Source: Rubripirellula lacrimiformis (GTDB lineage Bacteria; Planctomycetota; Planctomycetia; Pirellulales; Pirellulaceae). From it: a stretch of 64,000 bases of DNA. Positions 1 through 12,810 of this stretch are shown here, one piece after another. The notes below the pieces were generated by a model. The model ran no database searches and was not told the origin of the DNA. It saw only the letters and a program-made list of their open reading frames with translations. A program made the position numbers and the translations under genes. Position 1 is the first letter of the stretch; the number at the start of each line of letters is the position of its first letter. Location of the stretch: NCBI RefSeq assembly GCF_007741535.1, contig NZ_CP036525.1, forward strand, positions 5,518,001 to 5,582,000, written 5' to 3'.

Positions 1-1278
1 GGGTGATGCCACTTCGGTACCATCCACATTGGATCGAAAGCGATCGATCAAACTGCGGGCCTGATCCCAGGGACTGCGAGGTCTGTGGTGAATCGCTTGC
101 GCCAGCGGGACTTCGCCGGTGACCAACAACGATTTACGGATGAAGAGTGGCCCGATGATTTCAAACAGCACCACCGACCCTAGGATGATGTCCTGGACCG
201 GCTTTCCCAATTCAGGGTTCCGCTGGACCGCGATCGCAGAAAGTGCAATCGCGGCACCAGCCTGTGCCAACAAACAGGAACCCAACCAGTGGCGAACCTC
301 GATCGGCTGTTTCGTCACGCGAGCGGCGATATAAACGCCAAGCACCTTCCCCGCGATCCGGAACGCGATGTAGACCACACCCAGGATACCGGCAGCAACG
401 AATTGGTTGATATCCAGTCCCGTGCCGTGAACGGCGAAAAACAAGACGGCCAACAATCCAGACAAGTGATCCAGTTCGTCGGTAATCTTGGACTTGTAGT
501 CCGACGTGTTGGCGACCGTGACCCCCATGATGAAGAACGTCAGCATGTAGGGATAATGCAACGATTCGTTCAGCCCCAACATGAACGTGGACGCGGCAAC
601 CAATAGCACCAACCATCGCTTGGCATTCAGCAGCCCACAACCGTAGCTGACCACCAAACCACCAAGCACGCCCAACGCGATTGACCCGGTCAAACTTGCC
701 AGCACCCTGCCCACTTGGCTTAGCATCGATGTTTCGAAGTTGCCTTGGAGTTGCTGGATCGCCAAAAACCCGAACTCGAACATCAAGATGCAGGCAAAAT
801 TATTGATCGCGACCAAGAAACCCGTGCTCTCGGTCACTGGCCCTTCGGATCGAAACTCTTTCAGCACCAATATCGTGGTCGCCGGCGCGGTCGCGACCGC
901 CAAGCATCCCAACAGCAGCGACATGCTTGGCGAACACCCAAACATCAACAGCCCGATCATGACCAGGCTGAACGTTGCCAAGATTTCGCCCGCAGACAGC
1001 ACCAAGCAACGCTTCGCGACCCTGCGAAACTTGGTGAATGTGAACTCGCACCCCAAGTTGAACAGCACGATCGCCATCGCCAGCATCAACAATGGCTCGA
1101 GCGTCTCTAAGTGCTCGCCCGGTACCCAGTCCAATAAACTGGGGCCGACCAACAACCCGACCAACAGATACGCGGTCACTTTGGGCAGGTGCAACAGATC
1201 TGCAAAAACGCCGGCAGCCAGACAAACGCCAAGCAACAGCCCTAGCGTTCCGGTGATGTGAAGATGGAAATCGGCCAT
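1..1278 (-). CDS. Kef-type cation:proton antiporter (CPA2 family), C-terminus beyond window edge
   Basis: The frame is open from an ATG at 1278 down to base 1 without a stop, so the 3' end lies outside the window. The 426 visible residues begin MADFHLHITGTLGLLLGVC and read as about a dozen hydrophobic helices with short loops, typical of the Na+/H+ exchanger domain of KefB/KefC-like inner-membrane antiporters. Motifs include GLLVGPSLLDW near residue 45 and a Gly-rich helix LGVLGGLVVSYG in the middle. The last 45 visible residues are hydrophilic and probably begin the cytosolic tail, which in this family may carry a TrkA-N or Usp-like domain; that part cannot be seen. The likely role is monovalent cation/proton exchange or K+ efflux. 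No operon partner lies upstream. Confidence 0.85.
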   Translation of the reverse strand, partial: MADFHLHITGTLGLLLGVCLAAGVFADLLHLPKVTAYLLVGLLVGPSLLDWVPGEHLETLEPLLMLAMAIVLFNLGCEFTFTKFRRVAKRCLVLSAGEILATFSLVMIGLLMFGCSPSMSLLLGCLAVATAPATTILVLKEFRSEGPVTESTGFLVAINNFACILMFEFGFLAIQQLQGNFETSMLSQVGRVLASLTGSIALGVLGGLVVSYGCGLLNAKRWLVLLVAASTFMLGLNESLHYPYMLTFFIMGVTVANTSDYKSKITDELDHLSGLLAVLFFAVHGTGLDINQFVAAGILGVVYIAFRIAGKVLGVYIAARVTKQPIEVRHWLGSCLLAQAGAAIALSAIAVQRNPELGKPVQDIILGSVVLFEIIGPLFIRKSLLVTGEVPLAQAIHHRPRSPWDQARSLIDRFRSNVDGTEVASP

Positions 1279-1697
1279 GCGGTTTCAATGCAGCCTTGGC
1301 GGAGGATGATAAGTTTGTTGAGAAAACTGTCCGCCGATTGCTATGCGACGCACCATGAATTGGCAGCACCATGGCCAAACACACGATCACGGCCGCTTGA
1401 ATAGAACCTATGTCACGATTCTAAGCAGCGCTGATTCTTTGCAATGCTGGCTGGCGATATCAGCGATCTTCAGCCGATTGACCGCGTCAACGCAGCAAAC
1501 CCATGTCGGTTTGTATCGATCGGGACAATGAATCGGCGCCGAACCGCAGCACCACCGAACGCAGATCCCGGTTATTCGAGTGCTGCCGAAGATGGGGATG
1601 TTTCCGCCTAGAAACCCAAGTCGATCGACCGCATGACGGCACCCTGGCGTCCCACAACTGGGGCGTCCATCTTGGCAACCGGCCAATCACACTCGCG
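1279..1697. other. Intergenic region, no gene recognised
   Basis: This 419-bp gap lies between the start of the antiporter and the stop of the DUF1501 gene, both on the minus strand. Short open frames of 60-92 codons are present on both strands, but none has a recognisable motif, a good ribosome-binding site or sensible amino-acid composition. It presumably contains the antiporter promoter. I see no tRNA, terminator or repeat here. Confidence 0.5.
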
Positions 1698-3190
1698 TTA
1701 CGACAAGATCTCTCGAACCACGCGAGCCTGTTTTACACCCGTTAGCTTTTGGTTCAGCCCCTTGAACGGGTAGCTGATCTTTTGATGGTCAAATCCCATC
1801 AAGTGCATCAGCGTGGCGTGCAGGTCACGCACCTGAACGGGGTCCGTTGCCGGGGTGTACCCGACCGCATCGGTTTCGCCATAGGTCATCCCCGCTTGAA
1901 CGCCCGCGCCGGCCATCCAAATGGTGAACGCATCGGGGCTGTGGTCACGCCCCATGAAGGCCATTTCCTTGCCGCCGCGATTTTCTCGCATCGGGGTCCG
2001 GCCAAACTCGCCTCCCCAAACCACCAAAGTATCTTCCATCAGCCCACGATCCTTCAGATCCTTCAGCAGTGCGGCGATCGGCTGATCGGTGCTCTTGCAC
2101 TTACTGACCAATCCGTGGTGCAACGCTTCGCTCTTGTTGGATCCGTGCGTATCCCATCCCCAATCGAACAGCTGAACAAACCGGACGCCATTTTCGACCA
2201 ACCGCCGGGCCAACAAGCAATTGTTCGCGAACGACTCTTTCTCTGGATCGGCCCCGTAGGCTGCAAGCGTTTCTGCAGATTCCTTTTTCAGGTCCATGAC
2301 CTCCGGCGCCGCCGTCTGCATGCGATAGGCCATCTCGTACTGCGCGATCCGCGTCAGCGTTTCGGGATCGCCAAATTTTTCATGCGAATGGCGATTCAGT
2401 TCATCCAGCGCGTCCAACACACGGCGACGGTCATCGCGACTAACACCTTCGGGGTTGGAGACATTCAAAACCGGATCGCCTTGGGATCGGCACTGAACGC
2501 CTTGATAAACCGAGGGCAAAAATCCTGCACTCCAAAGCGCCTTGCCGACACGCGGCAACCGCCCGCCGGACAACAACACGATGAACCCAGGAAGATCGGA
2601 GTTTTCAGACCCCAATCCCCAGGTCACCCAAGATCCGATGGACGGCGAACCCATCTGCGATGTGCCGGTGTGAACGATCAACTGGGCCGGACCATGATTG
2701 AACTGGTCCGTTTGCATTGTCTTGATGAAACACAAATCATCGACATGCTGAGCCAAGTGTGGCATCCGATCCGAAACCCAGGCGCCGGATTCCCCGTACT
2801 GTTTGAACGGAAATTGAGGGCCCAGCATCTTCGGCGTTCCGTTGATGAACGCGAACCGTTTGCCCTCTAAGAAAGACTGCGGACAATCCTTCCCGTCCAA
2901 CGCTTTCAAGTCGGGTTTGTAGTCGAACATTTCCAACTGACTTGGCGCGCCGACCATGTGCAGAAAGATCACTCGTTTGACCTTTGCGGGCAGCGGCGGC
3001 AGCACAGGGCTAAGCGGGTTCTGCGGATCGTGGCCCGGTGTGAACGCAGCCGACGCTGTGGGTGCATTCTGAGTCGCCATCCACAATCCACCCAAACCGG
3101 TGGTGCAATCACGCAAAAAGTGACGACGAGTCCGGTCTTGGATCGTTTGCCGATACAGCTGCTGGTCTAAGGTTTCTCGTTTCTTCATCA

Positions 3191-3191
<1 letters not shown>
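1698..3191 (-). CDS. DUF1501 domain-containing protein, Tat-exported (sulfatase-fold)
   Basis: This 497-residue protein has a Tat-like N-terminus (RTRRHFLRDCTTGLGG) followed by an alkaline-phosphatase/sulfatase-fold DUF1501 body. Characteristic stretches are KVKRVIFLHMVGAPSQLEMFD near residue 95, NGVRFVQLFDWGWDTHG near 335, VVWGGEFGRTP near 388 and GRDHSPDAFTIWMAGAGV near 412. The GTG start at 3191 overlaps by one base the TAG of the upstream cytochrome/DUF1553 gene; an ATG follows one codon later. The pair is almost certainly translationally coupled. In planctomycetes these pairs are abundant, secreted and of unproven function; involvement in degradation of complex carbohydrate or in an exported electron-transfer complex is inference. 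Confidence 0.9.
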
Positions 3192-6034
<2,843 letters not shown>

Positions 6035-6151
6035 CGGCCTGTGTTCGTTGGCGATACGGAGGAATGATTGAATGGAAGTATAGCCGCGTCAGTGCCATTT
6101 GGCCTCCCTAATGCCGCAAACGCCGCCATTTACCGCACGGGACACACCGAT

Positions 6152-8032
6152 TCACTCGGACTTGTTCTGCGAAAGCGGTTGGGGGACCAAACCAAAGACA
6201 TTGATGTCCGAAAAGAAAGCCTCGCCCCCGCGTGCGACCAACTGCAGAACCTCGGCGGCCGATTCAACGTTATTGACCGACCCAATCATCTGACCTTCGA
6301 ACAGTGCGAACCATCGACTTCCATGTTGCTGAATCTGGACTTCCCGCCAATCCGGATCGATCAATTCACCTTCGACACCCTGCGCAGCGGGGACGACGGG
6401 CCGATCGATTTCAACAGTCTTCAATGGCGACCACTTTCCATCACTGCCTTCGCGGCGACCTAATTCGACGGTATCGGCCGTCACTCGCACCGCCCATCGT
6501 TGGCCCTCGTCGACGGAATCCTGTGCAAAGGCGAATTGGACTTCGACCTCCTTGGCCGACTGCAGGTCGACTCGCACACGAAGCCCGCGACCGATCGCGT
6601 CCTGCCTGACATCGTCCGGAAGCGCTGGAATGGAATGAGAAATCAATCCGACGCCGGCCAAAACGCGTGACCCTTCGCGGTCAGATTGGACCCGCCACAC
6701 GGATCGGTGGTTCGTCCATCCGCTTAAGCTCTGGCCGTCAAATAGCGGTTCGGCCCAGACCGATTCAAGCGTCGGTGGCAGCGTGACCGCTCGGGACGCA
6801 ACGAACTTGGGATATCCCCACGCCCACATCCCAAGCACGATCGCAAGCACCGCGGCCGTCCACACCATCCAGCGGCGTTCACCCGATCCAACCTTTGACC
6901 CCAACGCCGAATCCGCTTTCGAAGGATCCGAATCGATTTCCGTTTCCCCCAGCGCCGGAACTGAAACCGCCCCCAGATCGCCCAATCGCCGAATGACGGT
7001 CGCATAGTCCCCCATCCGCTGCAGTGGATCGGGGTGCATCATTTGTTCCAGCAGCACGCGCTGGTCCGCCGAAACGGATGCCGGCAATCGGTCCCATCGC
7101 GGCGGGACGCCCGTGATCTTTGCCGCAATCAGAGCGGGAACCTTCTGAGGATCGTAGGGTGGAACCCCTGACAGCATCGCAAACAGCGTCGCCCCCAACG
7201 CGTAGATATCCGCACGATGGTCCACCGGATCACCGGTAAGCTGTTCCGGGGCGCTATACATCGGCGTCCCCAACGCTGCCCCGGTCATGGTCAACTGATC
7301 GTCGTCGACATCGCTGACGTTTGTCAATCGAGCCAGTCCGAAGTCGGCAATTTTGACCAACGGAACGCCAATCGGCAGATCAAAACCAGCCGGGGCATCG
7401 GTCAACATTAAGTTGGCCGGCTTGATGTCGCGATGGATGATGTTGTGCGACGCGGCGTGCGAAAGTCCCATCGCGGTCTGGCGAGCGATCGATAGGGCGT
7501 GCGACGGCGGCAGCGGCCCCAGATCAATGCGAGCTCGCAAGTCTTTTCCGCGGACCAATTCCATCACCAAAAACACGCGGCCGCGGTGAGTCCCCGAATC
7601 AAAAGCGGCGACGATGTTGGGGTGCTGCAACCGACCGATCGCAGCAACCTCTTTTTGAAAACGCGGCAACACATTGGTTTGCATCAACCGGCTTTGCAAG
7701 ATCGCTTTGACGGCAACGTCACGGTGCAACCGAGGTTGATGTGCCTGATAGACGACGCCCAAGGCACCTTGGCCCAACACGTCGCGCAGCGTGTAACCGG
7801 GCGCTAGGTCATCCGGATACAAAAACGCTTCGGTGATCTCGACACCCGTCGGCGACATCCAGCCGGATTCAATGGCCGACTGCCCGATCAGGCTGTCGTC
7901 ATCATCGCCCCGTTGTCGCAACTGTTCCGCCCCCTCGGGGCTGATCAGCTGGCGATCAATCGCGGTTTGAAGAAACCGATCCACATCCCAACGAAAGTCG
8001 GCCGATCGGTCTGGTCCTGAAGAATCAATCAC
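6152..8032 (-). CDS. Membrane serine/threonine protein kinase with extracytoplasmic jelly-roll-like domain
   Basis: All Hanks kinase motifs are present: glycine loop LGQGALGVVY (about residue 86), VAVK lysine (109), HRDIKPAN catalytic loop (Asp 202), DFG (230) and SAPEQL. A short N-terminal regulatory segment of about 75 residues precedes the kinase. One transmembrane helix lies near residues 398-416. The remaining 210 residues resemble the 3-keto-disaccharide hydrolase/DUF1080 concanavalin-like fold (EPLFDGQSLSGWTNHRSVWRV) and would lie outside the cytoplasm as a sensor. I chose the GTG at 8032, which overlaps the stop of nadE by 8 bases. An in-frame ATG at 8113 would add 27 residues deep inside nadE and looks less likely. 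Transcription with nadE is likely. Confidence 0.85.
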   Translation of the reverse strand: MIDSSGPDRSADFRWDVDRFLQTAIDRQLISPEGAEQLRQRGDDDDSLIGQSAIESGWMSPTGVEITEAFLYPDDLAPGYTLRDVLGQGALGVVYQAHQPRLHRDVAVKAILQSRLMQTNVLPRFQKEVAAIGRLQHPNIVAAFDSGTHRGRVFLVMELVRGKDLRARIDLGPLPPSHALSIARQTAMGLSHAASHNIIHRDIKPANLMLTDAPAGFDLPIGVPLVKIADFGLARLTNVSDVDDDQLTMTGAALGTPMYSAPEQLTGDPVDHRADIYALGATLFAMLSGVPPYDPQKVPALIAAKITGVPPRWDRLPASVSADQRVLLEQMMHPDPLQRMGDYATVIRRLGDLGAVSVPALGETEIDSDPSKADSALGSKVGSGERRWMVWTAAVLAIVLGMWAWGYPKFVASRAVTLPPTLESVWAEPLFDGQSLSGWTNHRSVWRVQSDREGSRVLAGVGLISHSIPALPDDVRQDAIGRGLRVRVDLQSAKEVEVQFAFAQDSVDEGQRWAVRVTADTVELGRREGSDGKWSPLKTVEIDRPVVPAAQGVEGELIDPDWREVQIQQHGSRWFALFEGQMIGSVNNVESAAEVLQLVARGGEAFFSDINVFGLVPQPLSQNKSE

Positions 8033-10037
8033 GGAACGCGTCCGAGTCTGCGTCGCTAGGCATGCGCCAATCCCCTCGAGGCGAAAGACTGACAGAGCCG
8101 ACCTTCGGCCCATCGGGAACGCAATTTCGTTTGAACTGGTTAAAGAAAAACCGCTTGAAGAATCCGTCTAAGGTTTCAGCAATCGTTTCCGGTGCATACT
8201 GCTGATCGAATTTTGCGTGCGACGCCAAATACAGAATCTTCTGCTGATCAAAACCGTTGCGGACGAAATGATACAAAAAGAAATCCAACAGTTCGTACGA
8301 TCCCACCGTGGCTTCGGTCGCTTGCCGCAGCGTGCCGTCGGCGCGAGGAGGCAATAGTTCCGGTGAAATGGGAGTGTCGGCAATCCGATGCAACACCTGC
8401 CGCAGCGGCCCGTCAAAGAAATGCTCTGCCGCGTATCGAACCAGGAAACAGACCAACGTTTTGGGAACCGAAGTATTGACGTTGTACATCGACATATGAT
8501 CGGCATTGTAGGTCGACCACCCCAGCGCCTGCTCGCTCATGTCGCCCGTGCCCAGCACAAATCCACGGCTCATCAACAGCATGGTCCGAATTCGAGCCTG
8601 GACGTTTTCGAACGTCAAATCTTTCGCATCATCGCCGACATTGTTCAGACGAACCTGCAAGCCATCCACTGTGGTTTCACCATCGATCACGATCCCCAAC
8701 GGTGAATGCCCCAGCGAAAGGAACGTGTCCAGGCACAGCCGACGAATATCGATGGTTTCCAGCTGGACATCAGTCAGTTCGATCAATTGGTCGGCGCTGG
8801 TCCGCGTGTGATCGGTGGTACCGAACCCGGGCATCGTCATGCCAACGATATCGGATCGTGATTTGCCAACGGCATCACAGGCACGGATGGCCACCAACAA
8901 CGCCAAGGTGCTATCCAAACCGCCCGATACACCAATCGACAATTTCGTATCGCTGCCCAAACGGGACAGTCGCTTGACCAAGCCCGCCGTCTGAATCGAA
9001 AAGATCTCGGCGCAACGTGAATCCAGTTCGCCGCTTTCGTCCGGTACGAAGGGGTGCGCATCCAATGGTCGCAGCAGGTTGGTTCGTGGCAGTGGGCCCC
9101 AATCCGGATCCACCTCTGGAAACTCCGCTGCAACCACTCGGTACTGAAGGTGTCGATCGCTGCGTGCATCGTCAAAGGAACCGATGACACGACGGTCATG
9201 CGATAGCCGCTGCAGATCCACGTCACAGGTGATCGACGATGCTTCGAAATGGAAGGGTTCGACACCGTCGCCGACGCGCCGTGATTCCCCTAGGATGCCA
9301 CCGTTTTCGGCAACCAAGCAGTGGCCGCCGAACACCAAATCGGATGTTGATTCGCCGGGCCCCGACGATGCATAGACATAGGCGGCGATGCAACGCCCGG
9401 ACTGGCTTCGCACCAAGTCCCGTCGCCAAGCAGCCTTTCCGATGGTTTCGTTGCTGGCCGATAGATTCACTAGCACGTTGGCCCCGGCAATGGCCGCATG
9501 GCTGCTAGGCGGAATGGGCGTCCAAAAATCTTCGCAGATCTCGACCGCGATTCTAGCGTCGCCGTGCTGCACCAACAGGTCGGTACCGAACGGGACCGAT
9601 TCGCCAAAGATTTCGATCGTGGGGGGATCCGTTTCGTCCGATCCACGAAAATGCCGGCCTTCGTAAAATTCGCGATAGGTGGGCAAGTAAGACTTTGGAA
9701 TCACCGCTTCGATCGAACCGTTCGCGACGACCACTGCAACATTCATCAGCGAGGTGCCGACGGATAGCGGCATCCCGACGATGACCACTTTCCGGTGCAG
9801 ACTGCTGTGCGCTGCGATCTCCGCTAGTCCGTCCAAAGCAGCATCCAGCAACGCATCGGTAGCAAACAGGTCCCCGCAGGTGTATCCGGTCAGGCCCAGT
9901 TCTGGCAGCACCACCAGGTCGGCATCGACGGAATCGATCATCTGCATCGATGCCGCAGCGTTGGCTGCGGGATTGGCAACCGACATCGCGGGCGCCGCCG
10001 CTGTGACGCGATAGAAACCGTGGTTCTGCATAGTCAT
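8025..10037 (-). CDS. nadE: Glutamine-dependent NAD(+) synthetase
   Basis: This 670-residue two-domain enzyme makes NAD from deamido-NAD, ATP and glutamine in the cytosol. The N-terminal nitrilase-type glutaminase (about residues 1-285) shows the Glu-Lys-Cys triad context: VLPELGLTGYTCGD, PKSYLPTYREFYEGR and VEICEDFW. The C-terminal synthetase carries the ATP-pyrophosphatase P-loop SGGLDSTLALLV near residue 370 and the GTGDMSEQALGWSTYNADHMSMYNVN region. Its length fits the bacterial two-domain type, so no separate amidotransferase is needed. The start is ATG at 10037; a second ATG lies two codons in. Its 3' end overlaps the kinase gene, implying one transcript. Confidence 0.95.
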   Translation of the reverse strand: MTMQNHGFYRVTAAAPAMSVANPAANAAASMQMIDSVDADLVVLPELGLTGYTCGDLFATDALLDAALDGLAEIAAHSSLHRKVVIVGMPLSVGTSLMNVAVVVANGSIEAVIPKSYLPTYREFYEGRHFRGSDETDPPTIEIFGESVPFGTDLLVQHGDARIAVEICEDFWTPIPPSSHAAIAGANVLVNLSASNETIGKAAWRRDLVRSQSGRCIAAYVYASSGPGESTSDLVFGGHCLVAENGGILGESRRVGDGVEPFHFEASSITCDVDLQRLSHDRRVIGSFDDARSDRHLQYRVVAAEFPEVDPDWGPLPRTNLLRPLDAHPFVPDESGELDSRCAEIFSIQTAGLVKRLSRLGSDTKLSIGVSGGLDSTLALLVAIRACDAVGKSRSDIVGMTMPGFGTTDHTRTSADQLIELTDVQLETIDIRRLCLDTFLSLGHSPLGIVIDGETTVDGLQVRLNNVGDDAKDLTFENVQARIRTMLLMSRGFVLGTGDMSEQALGWSTYNADHMSMYNVNTSVPKTLVCFLVRYAAEHFFDGPLRQVLHRIADTPISPELLPPRADGTLRQATEATVGSYELLDFFLYHFVRNGFDQQKILYLASHAKFDQQYAPETIAETLDGFFKRFFFNQFKRNCVPDGPKVGSVSLSPRGDWRMPSDADSDAFRD

Positions 10038-10302
10038 TTTGTAAATTGCTGCGTTGGCGCGAATCGGCCAGTCGGCGAGCGCCGTCTGAGGCGGTGGGAG
10101 GCCCTGATTAGCCCCATCTGCGTCGTTGATTCGTTTGTCGGTAGATAAGATGAAATCGAGTGCGACCAGCAGATCAGTTCAACCGTTGCGAAAGTATAAC
10201 GGAATCACCGTTTTGCCGGACCCAGCCAAGTGGCTTTTCGGCCTCCGGTGCTAGGCACACGCATTGGCGGAACCGTTCGTTCGGTCTTTCCCGTCCATCC
10301 GC

Positions 10303-11136
10303 CTATCCGGTCGTTGGGGCGATCGAATTCGGCGGTAGGTTACCGTGCCCGCCCTGGTGACGAAACGAACGCCGAAATTCGGTGGGCGTCATCCCCAACC
10401 ATCGGCGAAACGTTCGCGTCAGATGGGCTTGGTCAAAGAATCCGGTATCCAAAGCGACCTCGCTGATCGGCGCATCGGTGTCCGACAACATGCACCCGGC
10501 ATGGTGGACACGCACCCGCTGCAAGTATTCAGACGGCGGAACTTGAAAATTGGTTCGAAAACGACGATTCAATTGACTGACCGACAAACCGACGGCGGAG
10601 GCGATTTCGGCGACCGTCAATGATCCCCTGAACCGCTTGGCAATCAATTCGGTGGCCTGCGCGATCGGATCTTGCATGTCGATGGGCGCCGAGGTTTTGG
10701 CGGCTGAATGCATCACGCCGGCGATTCCGATCACGTCGCCCCCCCCCGAACGCAGTGGGATTTTCGTGCTGATGAACGTTTTCAGTTTGCCGTTCTCCGA
10801 TGGCACCAGCCAAATTTGTTCGGGAAGTTCGCAGCCAGAATCCATCACCCGCCGGTCTTCTTCCTGGTATTGGCGGGCCCAAAACAGCGGATGCAGTTCG
10901 CGATCCGTCTTGCCCACCACGTCGGCGATGGAATTGGCACCACGCATGCGCAGCCACGGCTTGTTGCCAGCGACGAACTGACCGTCCCGATTCTTGATGT
11001 ACACATAGACATCAGGAACGAAGTCGAACAGACGCAGAATGGACGCGACATCGTCGAGTGAATCGAAGAATGGATCCAGGATCGACGTCGTCGAAGCGGA
11101 AGTGGAAATCAAGTCGGCCATGCGCGATTTGTACAA
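10303..11136 (-). CDS. PAS-domain AraC-family transcriptional regulator
   Basis: The protein has 277 residues. The N-terminal half is a PAS sensor: FDFVPDVYVYIKNRDGQFVAGNKPWL at about 37-62, GKTDRELHP, and FISTKIPLRSGGGDVIGIAGV as the final strands. The C-terminal 100 residues are a double helix-turn-helix AraC domain with AEIASAVGLSVSQLNRRF and ISEVALDTGFFDQAHLTRTF. PAS in this arrangement is common in planctomycetes and is thought to sense a small molecule or redox state; the ligand is unknown. The gene is transcribed away from the DUF1501 gene beginning at 11196, across about 60 bp. It may control that cluster, itself, or both. The start could also be the internal ATG at 11121. Confidence 0.88.
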   Translation of the reverse strand: MYKSRMADLISTSASTTSILDPFFDSLDDVASILRLFDFVPDVYVYIKNRDGQFVAGNKPWLRMRGANSIADVVGKTDRELHPLFWARQYQEEDRRVMDSGCELPEQIWLVPSENGKLKTFISTKIPLRSGGGDVIGIAGVMHSAAKTSAPIDMQDPIAQATELIAKRFRGSLTVAEIASAVGLSVSQLNRRFRTNFQVPPSEYLQRVRVHHAGCMLSDTDAPISEVALDTGFFDQAHLTRTFRRWLGMTPTEFRRSFRHQGGHGNLPPNSIAPTTG

Positions 11137-11195
11137 ACAAATGCGCGATCATTGCAATCCGGCTCCGGACGGTTCAGCTACGATACAGCAGTCCA

Positions 11196-12611
11196 ATGGT
11201 GACAAATCCTCCATCGATTGCTGGCCCACCTCCTATGCTGAATTTGACCTCGCGCGGCTCGTCTCACACCTGCAACGGCACCAAACGCCGCGATTTCCTG
11301 CAAATTGGCGCCCTCGGGGCAATCGGGTTGGGTTTGCCCGAATTTCTTGCAGCGGCCGAACGGGGTGTCGTCGATCCGTCCAAGGATAAACGATCATGCA
11401 TCATGATTTTCAACCTGGGTGCCCCCAGCCAGTTGGACACCTTCGACATGAAACCGGAGGCGCCGGCGGAGGTTCGCGGCCCCTTCAAACCGATTTCGAC
11501 TCGAGGCGACTTTCAGGTGTCCGAGATCCTGCCGCTGCATGCCGAAGTCGCTGACAAGTTTTCGATCGTTCGATCCTGCTACCACACCGCGGCAGCCGTC
11601 CACGATGCTGGGTGGCAGATGTTGCAAACCGGTCGCCAGTTCACCGGCGGTGTGAACTACCCGCACGCCGGCGCGGTTCTGCAATACATGCGTGGGCGTC
11701 GCAGCGACCTGCCCGCCCATGTGGTGCTTCCCGAAACGATGGGCCGCGGTGGTGGAAACCTGCCCAATGGCCAGGCCGGCGGATTCCTGGGCAAAGCCTA
11801 CGACCCGTTCGCGCTGATGGCCGACCCGTCCCAAGCAAACTTCAAAGTTCCCGACCTATTGCCGCCCCAGTCGTTGGGCGACGTCCGCATCGACCGCCGC
11901 CGCCGAATGCGGGCCGCGATCGAAAGCCGGATGGCCGAATTGGAAGCCTCCGAATCGGCCAAGATGTTGGACAAAAACTTCGAAGCTGCCTACCGACTGA
12001 TGAACAGCCCACAGGCCCGCGAAGCCTTCGACCTGACCAAGGAACCAACATCCGTCCGCGAACGATATGGCATGAACCGATTTGGTCAGTGCTGTTTACT
12101 TTCGCGTCGCCTGATCGAATCGGGAGTCCGTTTCGTCACGATCAATACGTTCTTGACCGTATTCAACGAAATCACCTGGGACACGCACGGCAGCAAGCCA
12201 TTCACAACACTCGAAGGCATGAAGAACATCGTCGCACCGATGTACGACCAAGCCTATTCAGCGCTGATCGCCGACCTGGACCAACGGGGTTTGTTGGCAG
12301 ACACGTTGGTGTGCGGTCTTGCCGAATTTGGCCGTACGCCCAAAGTGAATCCGGCGGGCGGGCGAGACCACTGGCCACAGTGTTTCAGTTGCACCTTTGC
12401 CGGGGGCGGTGTCCAGGGTGGACGCGCGATCGGTGCCAGCGACCCCATCGGTGCCGTTCCGGCTGATCGACCGACCAACCCAGGCGAGATCATCGCGACG
12501 ATCTTCAAGAGTCTGGGACTGGACCTGCACGCCGAAATGCCCGGACCGGGTGGACGACCTTTTCCGTTAGTGGATTTTGGCGTCCGCGAGATCAAAGAAC
12601 TGTTCGCCTAA
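11196..12611 (+). CDS. DUF1501 domain-containing protein, Tat-exported
   Basis: This is a DUF1501 protein of about 471 residues. From the ATG at 11196 it reads MVTNPPSIAGPPPMLNL and reaches a twin-arginine motif TKRRDFLQIGALGAIGLG within 30 residues, so it is expected to be exported folded through Tat. The frame stays open upstream to 11058, but that extension overlaps the divergent regulator and has non-coding composition; an ATG at 11235 is a further candidate. DUF1501 hallmarks are IMIFNLGAPSQLDTFDMKPEAP, SRRLIESGVRFVTIN, WDTHGSKPFTTLE, LAEFGRTPKVNPAGGRDHW and CTFAGGGVQGG. It is the first gene of a three-gene plus-strand cluster with the two cytochrome-like proteins downstream. Confidence 0.9.
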   Translation: MVTNPPSIAGPPPMLNLTSRGSSHTCNGTKRRDFLQIGALGAIGLGLPEFLAAAERGVVDPSKDKRSCIMIFNLGAPSQLDTFDMKPEAPAEVRGPFKPISTRGDFQVSEILPLHAEVADKFSIVRSCYHTAAAVHDAGWQMLQTGRQFTGGVNYPHAGAVLQYMRGRRSDLPAHVVLPETMGRGGGNLPNGQAGGFLGKAYDPFALMADPSQANFKVPDLLPPQSLGDVRIDRRRRMRAAIESRMAELEASESAKMLDKNFEAAYRLMNSPQAREAFDLTKEPTSVRERYGMNRFGQCCLLSRRLIESGVRFVTINTFLTVFNEITWDTHGSKPFTTLEGMKNIVAPMYDQAYSALIADLDQRGLLADTLVCGLAEFGRTPKVNPAGGRDHWPQCFSCTFAGGGVQGGRAIGASDPIGAVPADRPTNPGEIIATIFKSLGLDLHAEMPGPGGRPFPLVDFGVREIKELFA

Positions 12612-12810
12612 CGCCTGATCGCAAAGCTTCTCTGCAAAGTGCATCTGCAGACAAGCACGCCGACAGCAACTCCGCGGGCTTTCCTTCCCTCCCCTCCCGC
12701 CAAGCTCGGCACCTAGCCCACCGATCCCCCCCATCAAACGTCCTGAACTGCCACGCGGTTCGCTTGCCGCAAACGACCGTCGCGGTCCCACGTCAAAATC
12801 AACGATAAAT

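Noticed and set aside
1749-2870. 373-codon plus-strand frame opposite the DUF1501 gene
   Set aside because: It is a shadow in a GC-rich gene; the minus-strand protein has clear DUF1501 motifs.
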